Below, piece by piece: positions 61,567-64,000 of a stretch of 64,000 bases of DNA (the stretch's first letter is position 1; each line of letters begins with the position of its first letter). The position numbers and the translations under genes are program-made. This DNA is from Arenimonas sp. (lineage in GTDB: Bacteria > Pseudomonadota > Alphaproteobacteria > Rhizobiales > Rhizobiaceae). The stretch spans positions 17,850 through 81,849 of the forward strand of contig JAIBEK010000037.1 of NCBI GenBank assembly GCA_019459145.1. Reading direction: 5' to 3'. Below the pieces are notes generated by a model. It ran no database searches. It saw only the letters and a program-made list of their open reading frames with translations, and had not been told where the DNA came from.

Positions 61567-63391
61567 ACGGCTCGGTCGCCCGCTCAAGCCAGGCCCGTGT
61601 CTTGTCATCGTGCATCAACGGCATGAGCTCGGCGCGGGTCTTTTCGTGATATTCGTCGAGCCAGCGCAGTTCCTCGCGGGTCAGAAGCTCGGTGACGACC
61701 AGATACTTGTCGATCGGCACATAGGTGAGCGTCTCGAAGCTCATCATCGGCATGTCGCCGCCCTCGACCGGCTCCGCCTCGCGGACATAGACCAGGTTCT
61801 CGATGCGGATGCCGAAGGCGCCGGGCCGGTAGTAGCCGGGCTCGTTGGACAGGATCATGCCGGGCAGCAATTCCTGCGTCGACAGCCGCGAAATGCGCTG
61901 CGGCCCCTCATGCACCGAGAGGAACGAGCCGACGCCGTGGCCCGTGCCATGCGCATAGTCGGCACCGGCCTTCCACAGCGCGATGCGCGCCAAGGGGTCG
62001 AGGTCGCAGCCGCGCGTGCCCTTGGGGAACATCGCCGTGCTGATGGCGATCATGCCCTTCAGCACCAGGGTGAAGAAGCGCTTCTGCTCGTCGGACACCG
62101 CGCCGATGGCGAGTGTGCGGGTGATGTCGGTGGTACCGTTGACATATTGCGCACCGCTGTCGATGAGGAAAAGGTCGCCGGATTTGATCGGCCGGTCGGA
62201 CGTGGTCGTGGCGCGATAGTGGATCACCGCGCCATGCTCGCCGGCGCCAGCGATCGTGTCGAAGGAAATATCCTTGAGCGGGTTCTGCATACGCTCGCCG
62301 ACGCGGGCGCGGGCCGCCTCCAGCGCCTTGGCCGCGCCGACCTCGGTGACGCTGCCCGGATGCTGATCATCGAGCCAGGCGAGGAATTCGACGACCGCCA
62401 CCCCGTCCTGCAGATGCGCCGCGGCCGCGCCGTTGAGCTCGACGCTGTTCTTCACCGCCCGGGCGATCTTGGCCGGATCATCGCCCTTGACCACAGTGCC
62501 GCCATGGCCGCGGATGAGTTCGACCAGGGCAAACGGCGCCAGTTCCGGATCGACCAGCACGCGCTTGCCCTCGACCGCGAGCTTTTCCAGATGCGCCACC
62601 AAAAGACGCGGGTCGAGTTGGCGGCACATCTGCCCGAGATAGGCCTCGGCTTCGATGCCGGTCTTGCGCTTATCGAGAAAAAGTTCGGCCGAGCCGTCGG
62701 CCTTGATGATGGCGCGCGCCAGCGGATGCGGGGTGTGCGGCACATCGCTGCCGCGGATGTTGAAGATCCAGGCGGCCGACGACGGATCGGTGATCAGCGC
62801 GGCGTCGAGCTGCTTGTCGCCAAGGTCGGCGGCGATTCGGGCGATCTTGTCCTTGGCCAGCACGCCGGAATAGGTGATCGACTGGATGGAGACCTGCCCC
62901 AGCGGCTCGGCCGGACGATCCGTCCAGATCGCGTCGAGCGGATTGGCGGCCAGCACGACGAGTGCGCCGTTCTGCCCGGCGAGCGCCTTTTCCAGCCGCT
63001 CCACCTCCTGGCTGGTGTGCAGCCACGGATCGATTCCTAAGCGAAAGCCCTTGGGCGCATGCCTGGCGATCCATTTGTGCGGCGGCTCGCCCACCAGATC
63101 GCCGGCGGTGAAGACGGCGGGATCGACCTGTTCGGCGAGCTGCGTCACATAGCGCCCGTCGACGAAGACGATCGCCTTGTCAACGGTGACCAGCGCCTGC
63201 CCGGCCGATCCGGTAAAGCCGGTGAGCCAGGAGAGACGCTCGGCCGAAGCCGGCACATATTCGCCCTGATATTCGTCGGCCCGCGTCACCAGGAAACCAT
63301 CGATGCCGAGCGCCTCGAACCGGCTCCTCAGCGCCGCGACCCTTTCACGACCGAATTGCGGGGTGGATGTCACATCGAACGACTGAAACAT
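61544..63391 (-). CDS. Aminopeptidase P family protein (Xaa-Pro aminopeptidase)
   Basis: A 615-residue M24B metallopeptidase that removes residues before proline. Two creatinase-like N-terminal domains (about 1-310) precede the pita-bread catalytic domain. Metal ligands can be seen in FLIDSGAQYVNGTTDITRT, GTGHGVGSFLSVHE, LSNEPGYYRPGAFGIRIENL and the late EELRWLDEYH. It has the longer three-domain form like eukaryotic APP1. The start at MFQSFDVTSTPQ is decided by the family. It is convergent with and overlaps azlD. Confidence 0.92.
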   Translation of the reverse strand: MFQSFDVTSTPQFGRERVAALRSRFEALGIDGFLVTRADEYQGEYVPASAERLSWLTGFTGSAGQALVTVDKAIVFVDGRYVTQLAEQVDPAVFTAGDLVGEPPHKWIARHAPKGFRLGIDPWLHTSQEVERLEKALAGQNGALVVLAANPLDAIWTDRPAEPLGQVSIQSITYSGVLAKDKIARIAADLGDKQLDAALITDPSSAAWIFNIRGSDVPHTPHPLARAIIKADGSAELFLDKRKTGIEAEAYLGQMCRQLDPRLLVAHLEKLAVEGKRVLVDPELAPFALVELIRGHGGTVVKGDDPAKIARAVKNSVELNGAAAAHLQDGVAVVEFLAWLDDQHPGSVTEVGAAKALEAARARVGERMQNPLKDISFDTIAGAGEHGAVIHYRATTTSDRPIKSGDLFLIDSGAQYVNGTTDITRTLAIGAVSDEQKRFFTLVLKGMIAISTAMFPKGTRGCDLDPLARIALWKAGADYAHGTGHGVGSFLSVHEGPQRISRLSTQELLPGMILSNEPGYYRPGAFGIRIENLVYVREAEPVEGGDMPMMSFETLTYVPIDKYLVVTELLTREELRWLDEYHEKTRAELMPLMHDDKTRAWLERATEPFSRSGGA

Positions 63392-63684
63392 GGTCTGCGC
63401 CTTTTCACCGGAATCTCGAGAGCACCTTATAGCAAGGCCAACCCGACCCGCACCATGGCAAAGCCTTAGCAGTCCCTCCGGGCGGGCGTTATGCGGCAAT
63501 GCACCATAATGGCGGCATCGCGCCCAAATTTTGGTCACACAACTGCCAAATGAAAGGCATCTTCCTCGCACCCATGCGCTTGACGCATGACACCCATGTA
63601 GCATCCCCCCTGCCTCAAAGCGTTTGCAGCGCCTATATCTACATCATCGAACAAACGAAATCGCAACCGGCAAGGACCACGACA

Positions 63685-63858
63685 ATGGCAAACTCAATTC
63701 TCCGCAATGCCTTTCAGCGCTTTGTCGCAGCGCGCGAACTTCAGGCCAGCCGCTATGTCAACGGCGCTCTGATGAACCTCGACGACGAGACCCTGCATTC
63801 CATGGGCACCAGCCGCGAAGAACTGCGCCGCAAGGGCACCCGCGCCACCGCATTCTGA
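63685..63858 (+). CDS. DUF1127 family small protein
   Basis: A 57-residue Arg-rich protein with the DUF1127 pattern (AFQRFVAARELQASRYVNGALMNLDDETLHSMGTSREELRR). In rhizobia such small proteins take part in phosphate, stress or RNA-linked regulation. AAGGA precedes the ATG at 63685. A strong terminator lies about 100 bases downstream. Confidence 0.85.
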   Translation: MANSILRNAFQRFVAARELQASRYVNGALMNLDDETLHSMGTSREELRRKGTRATAF

Positions 63859-63960
63859 GCGCGCCCACTTGAGCGGACGGGCCTTACGGCTCGCTCGAAG
63901 ACTTACCTGCTCGTAGCTCTCCTCCCAAAGCTCGCAGGCTCCGATCAGGCGACTGATCCG

Positions 63961-63991
63961 AAAAAGGCGGCATCCCTGATGCCGCCTTTTT
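63961..63991 (+). terminator. Strong rho-independent terminator
   Basis: A nine-base perfect stem GGCGGCATC/GATGCCGCC with a three-base loop, preceded by five A and followed by five T, so it can work in both directions. Confidence 0.92.
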
Positions 63992-64000
63992 CGTTTTCCG

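Overview
The window looks like chromosomal core DNA of an alphaproteobacterium of the order Hyphomicrobiales, most likely Rhizobiaceae. The pointers are high GC, a circularly permuted (two-piece) tmRNA gene next to an alpha-type SspB gene, rhizobial family markers (DUF1127, DUF2853, DUF4169, DUF2164, SspB-alpha), and GC-rich palindromic intergenic repeats typical of rhizobia. I see no rRNA, tRNA, CRISPR array, prophage or insertion sequence. The species cannot be named from the sequence alone.

Layout. 1-3.7 kb: ilvC behind a TetR regulator gene, then a promoter region with repeated palindromes and three tandem copies of a small exported protein. 3.7-16.5 kb: many small regulator/enzyme pairs (Lrp and a racemase, HxlR and a quinone reductase, PdxJ, a MerR-like regulator, a RecD-like helicase, an exported COG4315 protein with an ECF sigma/anti-sigma pair, LysE, an aldo/keto reductase, ArsR). 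16.5-19.2 kb: acetolactate synthase ilvIH with a well-formed attenuation leader (18-residue Ile/Leu/Val peptide, pause hairpin, terminator). 19.3-27.7 kb: a HerA-like ATPase, miaA and serB facing away from each other with overlapping start codons, a GNAT enzyme, a methyltransferase and a GGDEF/EAL protein. 27.7-33.5 kb: a co-directional block thyA-folA-hflK-hflC-DUF2065-degP. 33.7-36.6 kb: an exported inhibitor-like protein, tmRNA, sspB and small proteins. 36.6-45.6 kb: an exported protein, a very large AsmA protein, an FAD oxidase and two hydrolases. 45.7-50.1 kb: an RND efflux pair. 50.4-54.7 kb: a UvrD/PcrA helicase carrying an in-frame palindromic repeat, then an unusual AT-richer orphan gene. 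54.8-64 kb: PQQ glucose-type dehydrogenase, pncA, panC-panB, azlCD, aminopeptidase P and a DUF1127 gene.

How it fits together. Branched-chain amino acid metabolism recurs: ilvC, ilvIH with its attenuator, the AzlCD exporter, and panCB, which starts from the valine precursor ketoisovalerate. Trans-translation (tmRNA) and its adaptor SspB are adjacent, and envelope proteolysis control (HflKC, DegP) is clustered with nucleotide/folate synthesis (ThyA, FolA). The most unusual items are the 330-bp tandem triplication of a small secreted protein behind twin operators, the near-leaderless ilv attenuator, the repeat inserted into the helicase gene, and the coiled-coil membrane orphan at 53.1-54.3 kb.
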